Below, piece by piece: positions 1-7,840 of a stretch of DNA of 64,000 nt (its first letter is position 1; every line of letters starts with the position of its first letter). The notes under the pieces were generated by a model. It saw only the letters and a program-made list of their open reading frames with translations. It made no database searches and was not told the DNA's origin. Position numbers and translations under genes: made by a program. This DNA is from Novosphingobium nitrogenifigens DSM 19370 (GTDB taxonomy: Bacteria > Pseudomonadota > Alphaproteobacteria > Sphingomonadales > Sphingomonadaceae). The stretch covers positions 833,929-897,928 of the forward strand of contig NZ_GL876926.1 of assembly GCF_000192575.1 (NCBI RefSeq), in the 5' to 3' direction.

Positions 1-354
1 CTGCAACACCAGCATTTGCCAGCCCGGATAGTGGGCGACCGGAGCCGTGATGACGTCAAGCCTGCGTGGGGGCTGATCGTGCATGCGAACGCCCACGTCG
101 CGGGCAAAGAGATTGGCCTCCCGCCCGCCGATGCGCTCGAGAATCAGGGGTTCGTCGAACGCGAACAGCTCACCGACCTGCCGCCCGACCAACCGCCTGG
201 CCCCTTGTCCGGCAAGCTGTTCACCCGCCGGATTGACCGATGACACGGTAAAGTCTGGCGCCAGCACGAACATCGCCAGCGGCAAGCTGGCGACCAGACG
301 CTTGGGATCGGGACGACCCGCGTCGCCGCGACGCCAGTCAAAGGGGTTATTCAT
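1..354 (-). CDS. ntrB: Nitrogen regulation sensor kinase NtrB, N-terminal part (truncated by window edge)
   Basis: The minus strand reads 118 codons from an ATG at 352-354 to the window edge, beginning MNNPFDWRRGDAGRP. The stretch VASLPLAMFVLAPDFTVSSV followed by NPAGEQLAG resembles the PAS sensor domain that opens NtrB. Only this domain is present; the histidine kinase and ATPase parts lie outside the window. It starts 16 bases after the dusB stop on the same strand. This matches the conserved alphaproteobacterial dusB(nifR3)-ntrB-ntrC operon, and that neighbourhood is the main reason for the name. In the family NtrB phosphorylates NtrC when nitrogen is limiting. A different PAS kinase cannot be excluded from this fragment alone. 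Confidence 0.8.
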   Translation of the reverse strand, partial: MNNPFDWRRGDAGRPDPKRLVASLPLAMFVLAPDFTVSSVNPAGEQLAGQGARRLVGRQVGELFAFDEPLILERIGGREANLFARDVGVRMHDQPPRRLDVITAPVAHYPGWQMLVLQ

Positions 355-370
355 GCCCCTTCCCCCACCG

Positions 371-1399
371 TCAGGCAGCCACCTGTCTATCACCGACCGC
401 ACTGACGCGGCCGTAGAATTCGGCGAGACTGGCGAGCACCGCGTTGTGATCGTCGATGAAATTGACGCGATTGCGGAATTCCGCCGATCCGGGCAGCCCC
501 TTGGTATACCAGCCCAGATGCTTGCGGGCCATGTTGCCCCCGGTCATCGCGCCATAATGCGAGAGCATGTCCTGATAATGCTCGATGATGACTTCATATT
601 GCTGGTCGAGCGCAGGATCGGCAAGCTCTTCCCCGGTGCGCAGCCAGTGCATGATCTGGCCGAGGAGCCAGGGGCGTCCGTAGGCCCCTCGCCCGATCAT
701 CACCCCGTCAGCCCCGCTCTGCTCAAGGGCCGTTGCGACGTCCGCAATCGAGCAAATGTCGCCGTTGACAATGACCGGAATGGAAACCGCGTCCTTGACC
801 TTGCGCACGAAGCCCCAGTCGGCGCTGCCTTTGTACATCTGGTTCCGGGTGCGACCGTGGACGGTGATCATCTTCGCGCCAAGATCCTGAGCGATTCGTG
901 CAAGTTCCGGTGCGTTGAGGCTGTCATGGCACCAGCCCATGCGCATTTTGACCGTCACCGGCACCGACACCGCCTTGACCGTTGCCTCGATCAACCGCGC
1001 GGCGAGCGGGATGTCGCGCATCAAGGCCGAACCGGCATCGCCGTTGACGACTTTGCGCACAGGGCAGCCCATGTTGATGTCGATGATGGCGGCCCCGCGA
1101 TCTTCCGACAGCTTGGCCGCTTCGCCCATCTGCTCGGGCTCGCATCCGACCAACTGCATCGAGACCGGCTCTTCGGCCGGATCCCAGGCCGCTTTCTGGA
1201 TCGATTGCCGGGTTTCGCGGATGGCCGCCGGGCTGGCGATCATTTCGGTGACGTTGAGGCCCGAGCCGAAACGGCGCACCATGCGACGGAACGGCAAGTC
1301 GGAGACGCCCGTCATCGGCGCCAGAACGACCGGGCAGTCGATGCTGACCGGACCGATCGCAATGGCGGAAAGGGATGGCGGATTGGGTGTCGTGCTCAT
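371..1399 (-). CDS. dusB: tRNA-dihydrouridine synthase DusB (NifR3)
   Basis: This 342-residue FMN-dependent TIM-barrel enzyme reduces uridine to dihydrouridine in the tRNA D-loop. The family signature [15 protein letters not shown] (about residues 24-38) and the catalytic-cysteine segment [11 protein letters not shown] (Cys112) are both visible. Later come [11 protein letters not shown] and the phosphate-binding VNGDI and GVMIGRGA segments. Length is typical for DusB. It is the first gene of a unit with ntrB, which begins 16 bases downstream, and it is divergent from ispDF. In alphaproteobacteria dusB is classically called nifR3 and is co-transcribed with ntrBC. Confidence 0.96.
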   Translation of the reverse strand: MSTTPNPPSLSAIAIGPVSIDCPVVLAPMTGVSDLPFRRMVRRFGSGLNVTEMIASPAAIRETRQSIQKAAWDPAEEPVSMQLVGCEPEQMGEAAKLSEDRGAAIIDINMGCPVRKVVNGDAGSALMRDIPLAARLIEATVKAVSVPVTVKMRMGWCHDSLNAPELARIAQDLGAKMITVHGRTRNQMYKGSADWGFVRKVKDAVSIPVIVNGDICSIADVATALEQSGADGVMIGRGAYGRPWLLGQIMHWLRTGEELADPALDQQYEVIIEHYQDMLSHYGAMTGGNMARKHLGWYTKGLPGSAEFRNRVNFIDDHNAVLASLAEFYGRVSAVGDRQVAA

Positions 1400-1482
1400 T
1401 CTTGCGTCGCTTCGTGCCTAAAAAACAGGCACTGGGTTAATCAATTGCCGAGCATCCGGCAAGTTTGTAAGGGCGCGCAAAC

Positions 1483-2700
1483 ATGACCCAGAAGCCTTCC
1501 ATGTCCGCGACCACGTCCACAAACGGGACGGAACCCGCCTCGTCCGGCGATAATTCGACCAGTTTGTCAGCATCTTATGCCGCAATCGTGGTGGCTGCGG
1601 GCAAAGGGTTGCGCGCCGGGGGCAGCGTGCCCAAACAATTTGCACTGTGGCGCGGCGAACCGTTGTTGCGACACAGTGTCGAGCGGCTTCTGGCCGCCGG
1701 AGCCCATCCGCTCGTCATCGCAATTCCCGCCGATTACCGCGAACTGGCCGAAACGGCCCTCGCCGGACTCGGTCCTGTCGAACTGGTTCCGGGAGGCGCC
1801 ACGCGCCAGGCTTCGGTTCGGGCTGCTCTCGAACACCTTGCCCGGTGCGAAGATGTCGAGCGGGTTCTGATTCACGATGCGGCCCGCCCTGATCTGCCCC
1901 GCACGGTCATTGCCGACCTTGTCGACGCGCTAAAAACGACGCCGGGAGCGATTCCCGTGCTGCCCGTCGTCGACAGTGTCGTGCGCGGCGCGCAAGGTCT
2001 GCGTCAGGAAGCCGTTTCACGCGACGGCCTGTTTCGCGTGCAGACCCCGCAGGCTTTCCGCTTTGCCGAGATTCTCGCCGCCCACCGCGGCTGGAACAGC
2101 GAAGCGGAGGCCGGAGACGATGCCACCGTTGCCGAAGCGGCGGGACTTGCCGTGGCGCTGACCACTGGCGACGAACGTCTGCGCAAGGTGACTTTTGCCA
2201 GCGATTTCGAGGAACTAGCCATGACTTGTCGCACCGGATCGGGTTTCGATGTCCACCGCCTTGCCGAAGGGGAAGAGTTGTGGCTTTGCGGACTTAAAAT
2301 CGAACATACTCATGGCCTTGCAGGGCATAGTGACGCCGACGTCGCTATTCATGCCCTGGTCGATGCCCTGCTCGGCGCCATTGCAGCCGGGGACATCGGT
2401 GACCATTTCCCGCCGTCCGATCCGCAGTGGAAGGGCGCCTCGTCCGACCGTTTCCTTGCCCATGCGGCAACGCTGGTTCGCGACAGCGGTCACGCCATCG
2501 CCAATGTCGATGTCACCATCATCTGCGAAGCGCCCAAGATCGGCCCCCACAAGCAGGCCATGCGCCAGCGTCTTGCCGAAATTCTGGGCATCGACGTGGG
2601 GCGCGTCAGCGTGAAGGCGACCACCACCGAACGCCTCGGCCTGACCGGGCGTGGCGAAGGCATCGCCGCACAGGCGGTGGCCACGGTCACGGCGGCGTGA
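1483..2700 (+). CDS. ispDF: Bifunctional IspD/IspF enzyme of the MEP isoprenoid pathway
   Basis: This is a 405-residue fusion. Residues about 32-245 are 2-C-methyl-D-erythritol 4-phosphate cytidylyltransferase, with AAIVVAAGKGLRAGGSVPKQ at the CTP site and VLIHDAARPD. Residues from about 247 on are 2-C-methyl-D-erythritol 2,4-cyclodiphosphate synthase: TGSGFDVHRL carries metal ligands Asp256 and His258, and GHSDADVAIHAL and the C-terminal TTTERLGLTGRGEG follow. The two reactions are steps 3 and 5 of the MEP pathway; such fusions are common in alphaproteobacteria. An extra N-terminal tail of about 30 Ser/Thr-rich residues precedes the IspD fold, so an internal start is possible. The product feeds isoprenoids, including the carotenoid genes at 58-62 kb. 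Confidence 0.97.
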   Translation: MTQKPSMSATTSTNGTEPASSGDNSTSLSASYAAIVVAAGKGLRAGGSVPKQFALWRGEPLLRHSVERLLAAGAHPLVIAIPADYRELAETALAGLGPVELVPGGATRQASVRAALEHLARCEDVERVLIHDAARPDLPRTVIADLVDALKTTPGAIPVLPVVDSVVRGAQGLRQEAVSRDGLFRVQTPQAFRFAEILAAHRGWNSEAEAGDDATVAEAAGLAVALTTGDERLRKVTFASDFEELAMTCRTGSGFDVHRLAEGEELWLCGLKIEHTHGLAGHSDADVAIHALVDALLGAIAAGDIGDHFPPSDPQWKGASSDRFLAHAATLVRDSGHAIANVDVTIICEAPKIGPHKQAMRQRLAEILGIDVGRVSVKATTTERLGLTGRGEGIAAQAVATVTAA

Positions 2701-3281
2701 CGGTCCGCCGGGCGATTGCCGCCACGGTCACGCTGCTTTCCCTCGGCAGCGCCACCGTGGCGCAGGCACAGCAGGACGCCTGCCTGACGCAGGGCGACCT
2801 TGCGGGCATGTTCGCATTTGCCCTGCCGACCGTGATCGACTCGGCGACACAGACCTGCCGCCCGGTGCTGGCCCGCGACGGGTTCCTCGCAAGCCAGGGG
2901 ACAGCCCTCGCCGACCGCTATCGCACCGGACAATCCGCAGCATGGCCCGTCGCCAAGGCCGCCGTGCTCAAAGTCGCGGCCGGACGCTCGGGCGGCGTCG
3001 AACGCTATGCGTCATTCCTGCCCGACAGCGCGTTGCAACCCTTTGCAACGGGCATGATCGGCCAGTTCATCGACACCGCCATCCATCCCGCCGATTGCGC
3101 CGAAATCGAGCAGGCCCTCCATTTCGTGGCGCCGCTGCCCCCGGAAAATGCTGCGGGCCTCATCGCCCTTGTCGTTGCTCGACTCGACCGCGCTCGCCCG
3201 GGGCACAAGCCGGGCCTGCCCTATTGCCCCGTTCCCACGACCGGCACAGTCGGAAACCGTGCGGACAGCACCAGGCGCTGA
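2697..3281 (+). CDS. Small exported protein of unknown function
   Basis: The frame starts with GTG at 2697, overlapping the ispDF stop in a GTGA junction, and gives 194 residues. The N-terminus MTVRRAIAATVTLLSLGSAT plus VAQAQQ is a convincing Sec signal peptide with a likely cut after AQA. The mature part is mostly helical in composition, with cysteines at DACLTQGD, QTCRPV, ADCAEIE and PYCPV that could pair in the periplasm. I do not recognise the family. Overlap with ispDF implies translational coupling, but there is no functional link I can see. Confidence 0.75.
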   Translation: MTVRRAIAATVTLLSLGSATVAQAQQDACLTQGDLAGMFAFALPTVIDSATQTCRPVLARDGFLASQGTALADRYRTGQSAAWPVAKAAVLKVAAGRSGGVERYASFLPDSALQPFATGMIGQFIDTAIHPADCAEIEQALHFVAPLPPENAAGLIALVVARLDRARPGHKPGLPYCPVPTTGTVGNRADSTRR

Positions 3282-3308
3282 TCCCTTACCCCCCGAAGGA
3301 CCGATCCC

Positions 3309-3836
3309 ATGGACTCCCTGCTTCCCTCTGATCTCGTGGCGCTCGCGGCGCGAGTGATCGTAGAGAATGCGGCGCGCGGAAAGACCGTAGCCGTCGCCGA
3401 AAGCTGCACCGGAGGTATCGTCGCCGCTGCCCTGACCGAAATTCCGGGCAGTTCGGCCGTGCTCGACCGGGGCTTCGTGACCTATTCCAACGAAGCGAAG
3501 ATCGAGACGCTCGGCGTTCCCGAAGACCTGATCGATACGTTCGGTGCGGTCTCTGTCGCGGTCGCCTGGTCGATGGCCCAGGGTGCACTGGCGCACTCCA
3601 ATGCAGACGTCGCGGTTGCCATCACCGGCATTGCCGGTCCCGATGGCGGCTCCGAACAAAAGCCCGTCGGCACGGTCGTCTTCGCCCGCGCGCGCCGGGG
3701 CGAAGATCCCGAAAACGTCGAAGCCGAATTGAAGCTCTTCGCCGACGCGGCTGGTCGCCGCGAAGTGCGTCGTCAGGCCGCGCTGGTTGCGCTCGAGCTG
3801 CTGCTTCCGAGCGAGGAAGTGCCTTCGGCTCCATAA
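3309..3836 (+). CDS. pncC: CinA C-terminal family nicotinamide-nucleotide amidohydrolase
   Basis: The 175-residue protein consists only of the CinA C-terminal domain. The signatures VAVAESCTGGIVAAALTEIP near residue 30 and ITGIAGPDGGSEQKPVGTV near residue 108 are diagnostic. Stand-alone members deamidate nicotinamide mononucleotide to nicotinate mononucleotide in pyridine-nucleotide salvage. It follows the small exported protein by 27 bases, so it probably belongs to the ispDF unit. Its last 64 bases overlap the 3' end of the convergent ratA gene. The N-terminal COG1058 domain of full-length CinA is absent, as is normal for the short form. Confidence 0.92.
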   Translation: MDSLLPSDLVALAARVIVENAARGKTVAVAESCTGGIVAAALTEIPGSSAVLDRGFVTYSNEAKIETLGVPEDLIDTFGAVSVAVAWSMAQGALAHSNADVAVAITGIAGPDGGSEQKPVGTVVFARARRGEDPENVEAELKLFADAAGRREVRRQAALVALELLLPSEEVPSAP

Positions 3837-4258
3837 AGCCGGGCCGCACGGGCCTCGAACGCGGCGACCATCTTGCGGAAGGCGCGATCGAGGTACTGTC
3901 CGGCGATCTTTTCGAAAAGCGCGCTGCGAAAGGTGAAGTCGCAGACGAAATCGATGCGGCAACCGCCGCCTTCGGCCGGCGCGAAATGCCAGCTGTTGGA
4001 AAGCGACTTCATCGGTCCGTCGAGATATTCGACCGTGATTGCGCCGGGGCGATCCTTTCGCACCCGACTGGTGAACTTTTCACGCAGGGCGTTGAAACCC
4101 ACCATCATGTCCGCGATCATTTCGTGACCGTTGTCAGACTTGATCCGGGTGGCAACGACCCAAGGCAGGAATTCGCCGTAACGCTTCACGTCCGCGACGA
4201 GATCGAACATCTGCTCCGCGGACCAGGGCATATGCCGGGTCTCGGCAATGTGGGCCAC
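3773..4258 (-). CDS. RatA/Coq10-like START-domain protein
   Basis: This is a 161-residue SRPBCC (START-like) protein related to bacterial RatA and mitochondrial Coq10, which binds ubiquinone or a polyketide-like ligand. I place the start at GTG 4258, giving VAHIAETRHMPWSAEQMF. That matches the usual family N-terminus and lies one base past the lipA stop, so translation is coupled. The longer frame upstream would lie inside lipA. Core motifs are DLVADVKRYGEFLPWVVA and the hydrophobic C-terminal helix. RatA in E. coli was described as a ribosome-association toxin; the Coq10-like ubiquinone role is the more likely one here. It overlaps the convergent CinA-type gene. Confidence 0.88.
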   Translation of the reverse strand: MAHIAETRHMPWSAEQMFDLVADVKRYGEFLPWVVATRIKSDNGHEMIADMMVGFNALREKFTSRVRKDRPGAITVEYLDGPMKSLSNSWHFAPAEGGGCRIDFVCDFTFRSALFEKIAGQYLDRAFRKMVAAFEARAARLYGAEGTSSLGSSSSSATSAA

Positions 4259-4259
4259 G

Positions 4260-5246
4260 TCAACGCGCCTTTCCGGCTGCTGCCTTGGCCAGCTGCGCTT
4301 CGCGGGCGGCACGCATCTGGGCGAAATCCTCACCCGCGTGATAGCTCGAACGCGTCAGCGGGCTTGCCGCGACTTGCAGGAAGCCCTTGGCACGCGCAAT
4401 CGCGCCATAGGCCGAAAATGCCTGAGGCGTCACGAATTCGGCGACCTTGGCATGCTTGGGCGTGGGTTGCAGGTACTGCCCCATGGTCAGGAAATCGATC
4501 TGGGCCGAACGCATGTCGTCCATGACCTGATGCACTTCGAGTCGCTGCTCGCCCAGGCCCAGCATGATGCCCGACTTGGTAAAGACGCGCGGATCCTGGC
4601 GCTTCACTTCCTCGAGCAGGCGCAGCGAGGCGTAATAGCGCGCACCGGGCCGGATCGTGGGATAGAGCCGGGGGACGGTCTCGAGATTGTGGTTATAGAC
4701 ATCGGGGCCTGCTGCCACGATCGCTTCGACAGCCGCATGCATCTTGCCGCGGAAATCGGGCGTCAGGATTTCGATGGTCGTGTTCGGCGTCTGCTCACGC
4801 AAGGCGCGGATGACCTTGACGAACTGGCTGGCGCCGCCGTCGGGCAGGTCGTCACGATCGACCGAGGTGATGACGATATGTTCGAGGCCCATTTTCGCGG
4901 CGGCTTCCGCCACGTGGCCGGGTTCCTCGAGATCGACCTTGCGCGGCATCCCGGTCTTGACGTTGCAGAACGCGCAGGCGCGGGTGCAGACGTCACCGAG
5001 GATCATCACCGTCGCGTGCTTTTTCGTCCAGCATTCGCCGATATTCGGGCACGCCGCCTCTTCGCACACGGTATTCAGCTTGAGATCGCGCATCAGCGTG
5101 CGAGTCTCGCCATAGCCCTTGCTCGTCGGCGCCTTGACCCGGATCCAGTCCGGCTTGCGCTGCCGCTCGGGCCGCTGCGCTTCATTGCTGACGATATCGC
5201 CGGTATCTTCTTCGGCGGGGGCTGGAGTGGCGCTGAGGTCGGTCAT
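4260..5246 (-). CDS. lipA: Lipoyl synthase LipA
   Basis: This radical-SAM enzyme inserts two sulfurs into octanoyl groups on lipoyl domains. The radical-SAM cluster motif CTRACAFC and the auxiliary cluster cysteines in [12 protein letters not shown] are both present, followed by EPGHVAEAA and the conserved GIMLGLGE. The chosen start is the ATG of [13 protein letters not shown] (328 residues). In-frame ATGs at 5282 and 5303 would add 12-19 residues that look non-homologous, though 5282 has a purine-rich stretch just before it. Its substrates are encoded in this window: the lipoyl domain of the PDH E1-beta subunit and GcvH. It is followed by the coupled ratA-like gene. Confidence 0.95.
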   Translation of the reverse strand: MTDLSATPAPAEEDTGDIVSNEAQRPERQRKPDWIRVKAPTSKGYGETRTLMRDLKLNTVCEEAACPNIGECWTKKHATVMILGDVCTRACAFCNVKTGMPRKVDLEEPGHVAEAAAKMGLEHIVITSVDRDDLPDGGASQFVKVIRALREQTPNTTIEILTPDFRGKMHAAVEAIVAAGPDVYNHNLETVPRLYPTIRPGARYYASLRLLEEVKRQDPRVFTKSGIMLGLGEQRLEVHQVMDDMRSAQIDFLTMGQYLQPTPKHAKVAEFVTPQAFSAYGAIARAKGFLQVAASPLTRSSYHAGEDFAQMRAAREAQLAKAAAGKAR

Positions 5247-5364
5247 GGGGTGCAGATAGGCCTTCGGCGTCGGAAATGCCATCCCTTCCTCAATCGCAGA
5301 CACGCTTGCTTATGCGTCTGGTTACCGTCATGGAGCGTCCAACTCGGCCAGAAGGAGAAAAACC

Positions 5365-6018
5365 ATGACCGATCCCGTCTCCCCGGAACTTTCGCAGCTT
5401 CTCGAAGGCTATCACCGGTTCCGCGAACACGGCTGGACGCCCAAACTAGAACGCTGGCGCGCCCTGCAGGACAAGCAGGAACCCAAGGTGATGATCATCG
5501 CCTGTTCCGACAGCCGCGTCGATCCCGCCCAGATTTTCGACACCGATCCGGGCGAAATGTTTGTCGTCCGCAACGTTGCCGCGATGGTCCCGCCGTTCGA
5601 AACCAGCCCCGGCCACCACGGTGTCTCGGCCGCTCTCGAATTTGCGGTGCAGGTCTTGCAGGTCAAGGAAATCATCGTCCTTGGCCACGGCATGTGCGGC
5701 GGCTGCAAGGCGGCGCTGACCCAGGATCTCCACGGCACCGAACCGGGCGAAGGCGGTTTCGTCGCCGACTGGATCTCGCTGCTCGACGAAGCGCGCGGAC
5801 CGGTCGCGGCCAAGTACGGCACGACGGGACGCGAGGCCGAACGCGCGATGGAACAGGCCGGCGTTCGCACCAGCCTTGCCAACCTGCGCACGTTCCCCTG
5901 CATCCAGCGCAAGGAGCAGAAGGGCACCCTGCGCTTGACCGGCGCGTTCTTCGCGATCAGCGACGGGTTCCTTCACCTCCTCAACGAGGAAACCGGGGAA
6001 TTCGTGCACGTCGACTGA
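5365..6018 (+). CDS. Beta-class carbonic anhydrase
   Basis: The 217-residue protein interconverts CO2 and bicarbonate. The zinc ligands are Cys47 in IIACSDSRVDP with its Asp49-Arg51 dyad, His108 and Cys111 in GHGMCGGCKA. This is the standard beta-class set. A strong ribosome site (AGAAGGAGAAAAACC) precedes the ATG. The gene is monocistronic, divergent from lipA and closed by a strong terminator at 6046-6087. Bicarbonate supply for carboxylases such as acetyl-CoA carboxylase (accA is at 18.5 kb) is the usual role. Confidence 0.95.
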   Translation: MTDPVSPELSQLLEGYHRFREHGWTPKLERWRALQDKQEPKVMIIACSDSRVDPAQIFDTDPGEMFVVRNVAAMVPPFETSPGHHGVSAALEFAVQVLQVKEIIVLGHGMCGGCKAALTQDLHGTEPGEGGFVADWISLLDEARGPVAAKYGTTGREAERAMEQAGVRTSLANLRTFPCIQRKEQKGTLRLTGAFFAISDGFLHLLNEETGEFVHVD

Positions 6019-6045
6019 CGGGCCCGGGCGCACCTCGGTACCAAA

Positions 6046-6087
6046 CGAAAAAGGCGTCCCAACCGATTGGTTGGGACGCCTTTTTTC
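6046..6087. terminator. Strong bidirectional intrinsic terminator
   Basis: A perfect 17-bp stem, arms 6048-6064 and 6069-6085 with a GATT loop, is flanked by A and T runs on its two sides. It can stop transcription from the carbonic anhydrase gene on the plus strand and from the convergent secreted-protein gene on the minus strand. Confidence 0.95.
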
Positions 6088-6142
6088 TTGATCGTCCGCT
6101 GCTGCGAAGAGCTGCCTGGCGCAGCCCTTCGCAATGACGGGA

Positions 6143-7468
6143 TTACTTGGCCGAAGCCTTCTGCTCGGCAAAAGTCGACCAGAGCTGCGCGATCGGAACG
6201 CGCGGGCCAGTCACCTTGGCCAGCGTCGCCTTGGCGTCGGCATACTTGCCTTCGTCGATCTGCGCGATGCCAAGACGCGTCAGCACGCGATCCTTGTCAG
6301 CATCGATGCCGCCCTTGGTGAGCGCGAGCGTGAACAGTTCATCCGCCTTGGCCGCTTCGCCGTAAGCGAGATAGGCGTCGGCAGCTGCCATCGCGACCTT
6401 GCCATTGGGAGCGGCAGCCGCATCCTTGGCAAGACCGGGCAGCGAAGCCTTGTCAGGAGCGATACGCGGACGAGCCTGCGCAAGGGTGTCCTTGACGAAC
6501 GTGTCTTCCGCCTTGAGCGCGCCGGTCGAGAGACCCTGTTCGGTGATGCGTACGGCTTCACCGGGGAAGCGGCGGGCGTCGATTGCCTGCAGATAGGCGA
6601 CATATTCGCGTTCGACGTACTTGGGCTCGAGCTTGAGCGCACCGGACTGGTCCATCAGGCGGCTGACGTCGAGTTCTTCCTGGCTGGTGAAGCTGGTGGA
6701 GCTGTTGCGCACGAGCTGCGCGGCGCTCAACCAGTTGAGCTGGCTCGGATAGGCAGCGGCCATCGCCAGAGCCCATTCGATCGACTCGCTCGGCAGCTTG
6801 GAATTGTAGGCGATGCGGTTGGCGCGGGCGTACCATTCTTCCGGCACGGCGACATTGGCAGCCTTGCGCGCGGCGATCGCGCTCTTGAGAGCGGCGAGGC
6901 CTTCCTTGGGCTGGCCGTTCGACGCATAGGATTCGACGAGCATTTCGGGCACGACATCCTGCACCGACGGGTTGCTGGCGAGCGGGCCCAGCACCTTGAT
7001 CGCGGTCGCATAGTCCTTGGCCGAATAGGCGTTCTGGCCCAGCATGGCGCTCACGAGCAGCGTCTTGTCAGCCGGGAGCTGGCCGCTGTCGAGCATGTTC
7101 TGCAGGCCCTTGTTGCCGAGCACCGCGTCATCGGCCCAGCCACCGACCATGTACTGCCACTGGCCGAAGATGATCTTGTCGAGCGGGGTCTTCACGCTGG
7201 TTTCCATCGCCGCGAGCTGCGGGATGAGGCCGGCTGCGTCCGTCTTGAATTCGGCGTCGGAAACCTTGCCCTTCTTGGCCTGAACTTCGGTCAGGGTCTT
7301 CTGGAAAGGCCCGGCAACCTTGCCGAATTCGGGCGAATTGGTCGCCTTGGGGGCGTCCTTGGCGACCGCTGCGGGCACGGCGAAAACGCCTGCGCCAAGC
7401 GAAAGCCCGAGAGCGAGTGCGGCAGCGGCGATCGAAGACCGGCCGATATGAGCGAAACTACCCCGCAT
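6143..7468 (-). CDS. Large secreted or periplasmic helical-repeat protein of unknown function
   Basis: From the ATG at 7468 the product is 441 residues and starts MRGSFAHIGRSSIAAAALAL, a signal peptide cut around AVPAAVA-KDA. The frame stays open upstream, but those residues do not look like a start region. The body is alanine-rich and built of TPR-like helical pairs, for example GQNAYSAKDYATAIKVL, DAYLAYGEAAKADELF and the C-terminal IDEGKYADAKATLAKV. This suggests a protein-binding solenoid in the periplasm. I cannot assign a function. It ends at TAA 6143, just beyond the shared terminator. Confidence 0.82.
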   Translation of the reverse strand: MRGSFAHIGRSSIAAAALALGLSLGAGVFAVPAAVAKDAPKATNSPEFGKVAGPFQKTLTEVQAKKGKVSDAEFKTDAAGLIPQLAAMETSVKTPLDKIIFGQWQYMVGGWADDAVLGNKGLQNMLDSGQLPADKTLLVSAMLGQNAYSAKDYATAIKVLGPLASNPSVQDVVPEMLVESYASNGQPKEGLAALKSAIAARKAANVAVPEEWYARANRIAYNSKLPSESIEWALAMAAAYPSQLNWLSAAQLVRNSSTSFTSQEELDVSRLMDQSGALKLEPKYVEREYVAYLQAIDARRFPGEAVRITEQGLSTGALKAEDTFVKDTLAQARPRIAPDKASLPGLAKDAAAAPNGKVAMAAADAYLAYGEAAKADELFTLALTKGGIDADKDRVLTRLGIAQIDEGKYADAKATLAKVTGPRVPIAQLWSTFAEQKASAK

Positions 7469-7840
7469 TGTCCAAAATCTCCATGTTCGACCCGGGACAC
7501 GCCAGGCAAGGCCATGGCTGCCATGCGCTGTCCTCTCGTCTGGTCCGTCGCTCGTGTGGCGCGCTTTTGGCCCCTTTGCAACGCCTTCGAGGTAACGGCC
7601 GCGCACTGAACCGCAATTGAATGCAATTTCGTGGCCGAGCATTCGCGCAAGGGAACCCAAGATGTGGAAAACGCCCCATCGGCAGGCGCTCCGGCTGGCC
7701 TTCCCCCGGTCTTGCGGCTAGGGCCTGAGGATTAAGAGTCTGTCCGGGATTGAACCGCAAGGCCCATCCCCGGTCATGCATCGAGCCAACAACGCCGCAA
7801 CCCCCTGCGCGCGTGCAAGACAGTATCAAAGGCGCCATCC
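7469..7840. other. Intergenic region between divergent genes (372 bp), no gene seen
   Basis: No frame here has protein-like composition on either strand. The stretch must hold the promoters for gyrA (plus) and the secreted protein (minus). An A/T-richer segment lies around 7611-7632. I do not see a confident promoter, riboswitch or repeat. Confidence 0.5.

Noticed and set aside
83..1486. Long plus-strand frame of 467 residues
   Set aside because: It is antisense to dusB and ntrB, whose motifs are clear. The frame is Arg/His/Asp-rich as expected for a GC-rich shadow.
4248..6137. Plus-strand frame of 629 residues
   Set aside because: It runs antisense to lipA and out of frame through the carbonic anhydrase gene, both well supported.
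7458..7838. Minus-strand frame of 126 residues between gyrA and the secreted-protein gene
   Set aside because: Composition is not protein-like, there is no ribosome site and it overlaps the neighbouring signal peptide.
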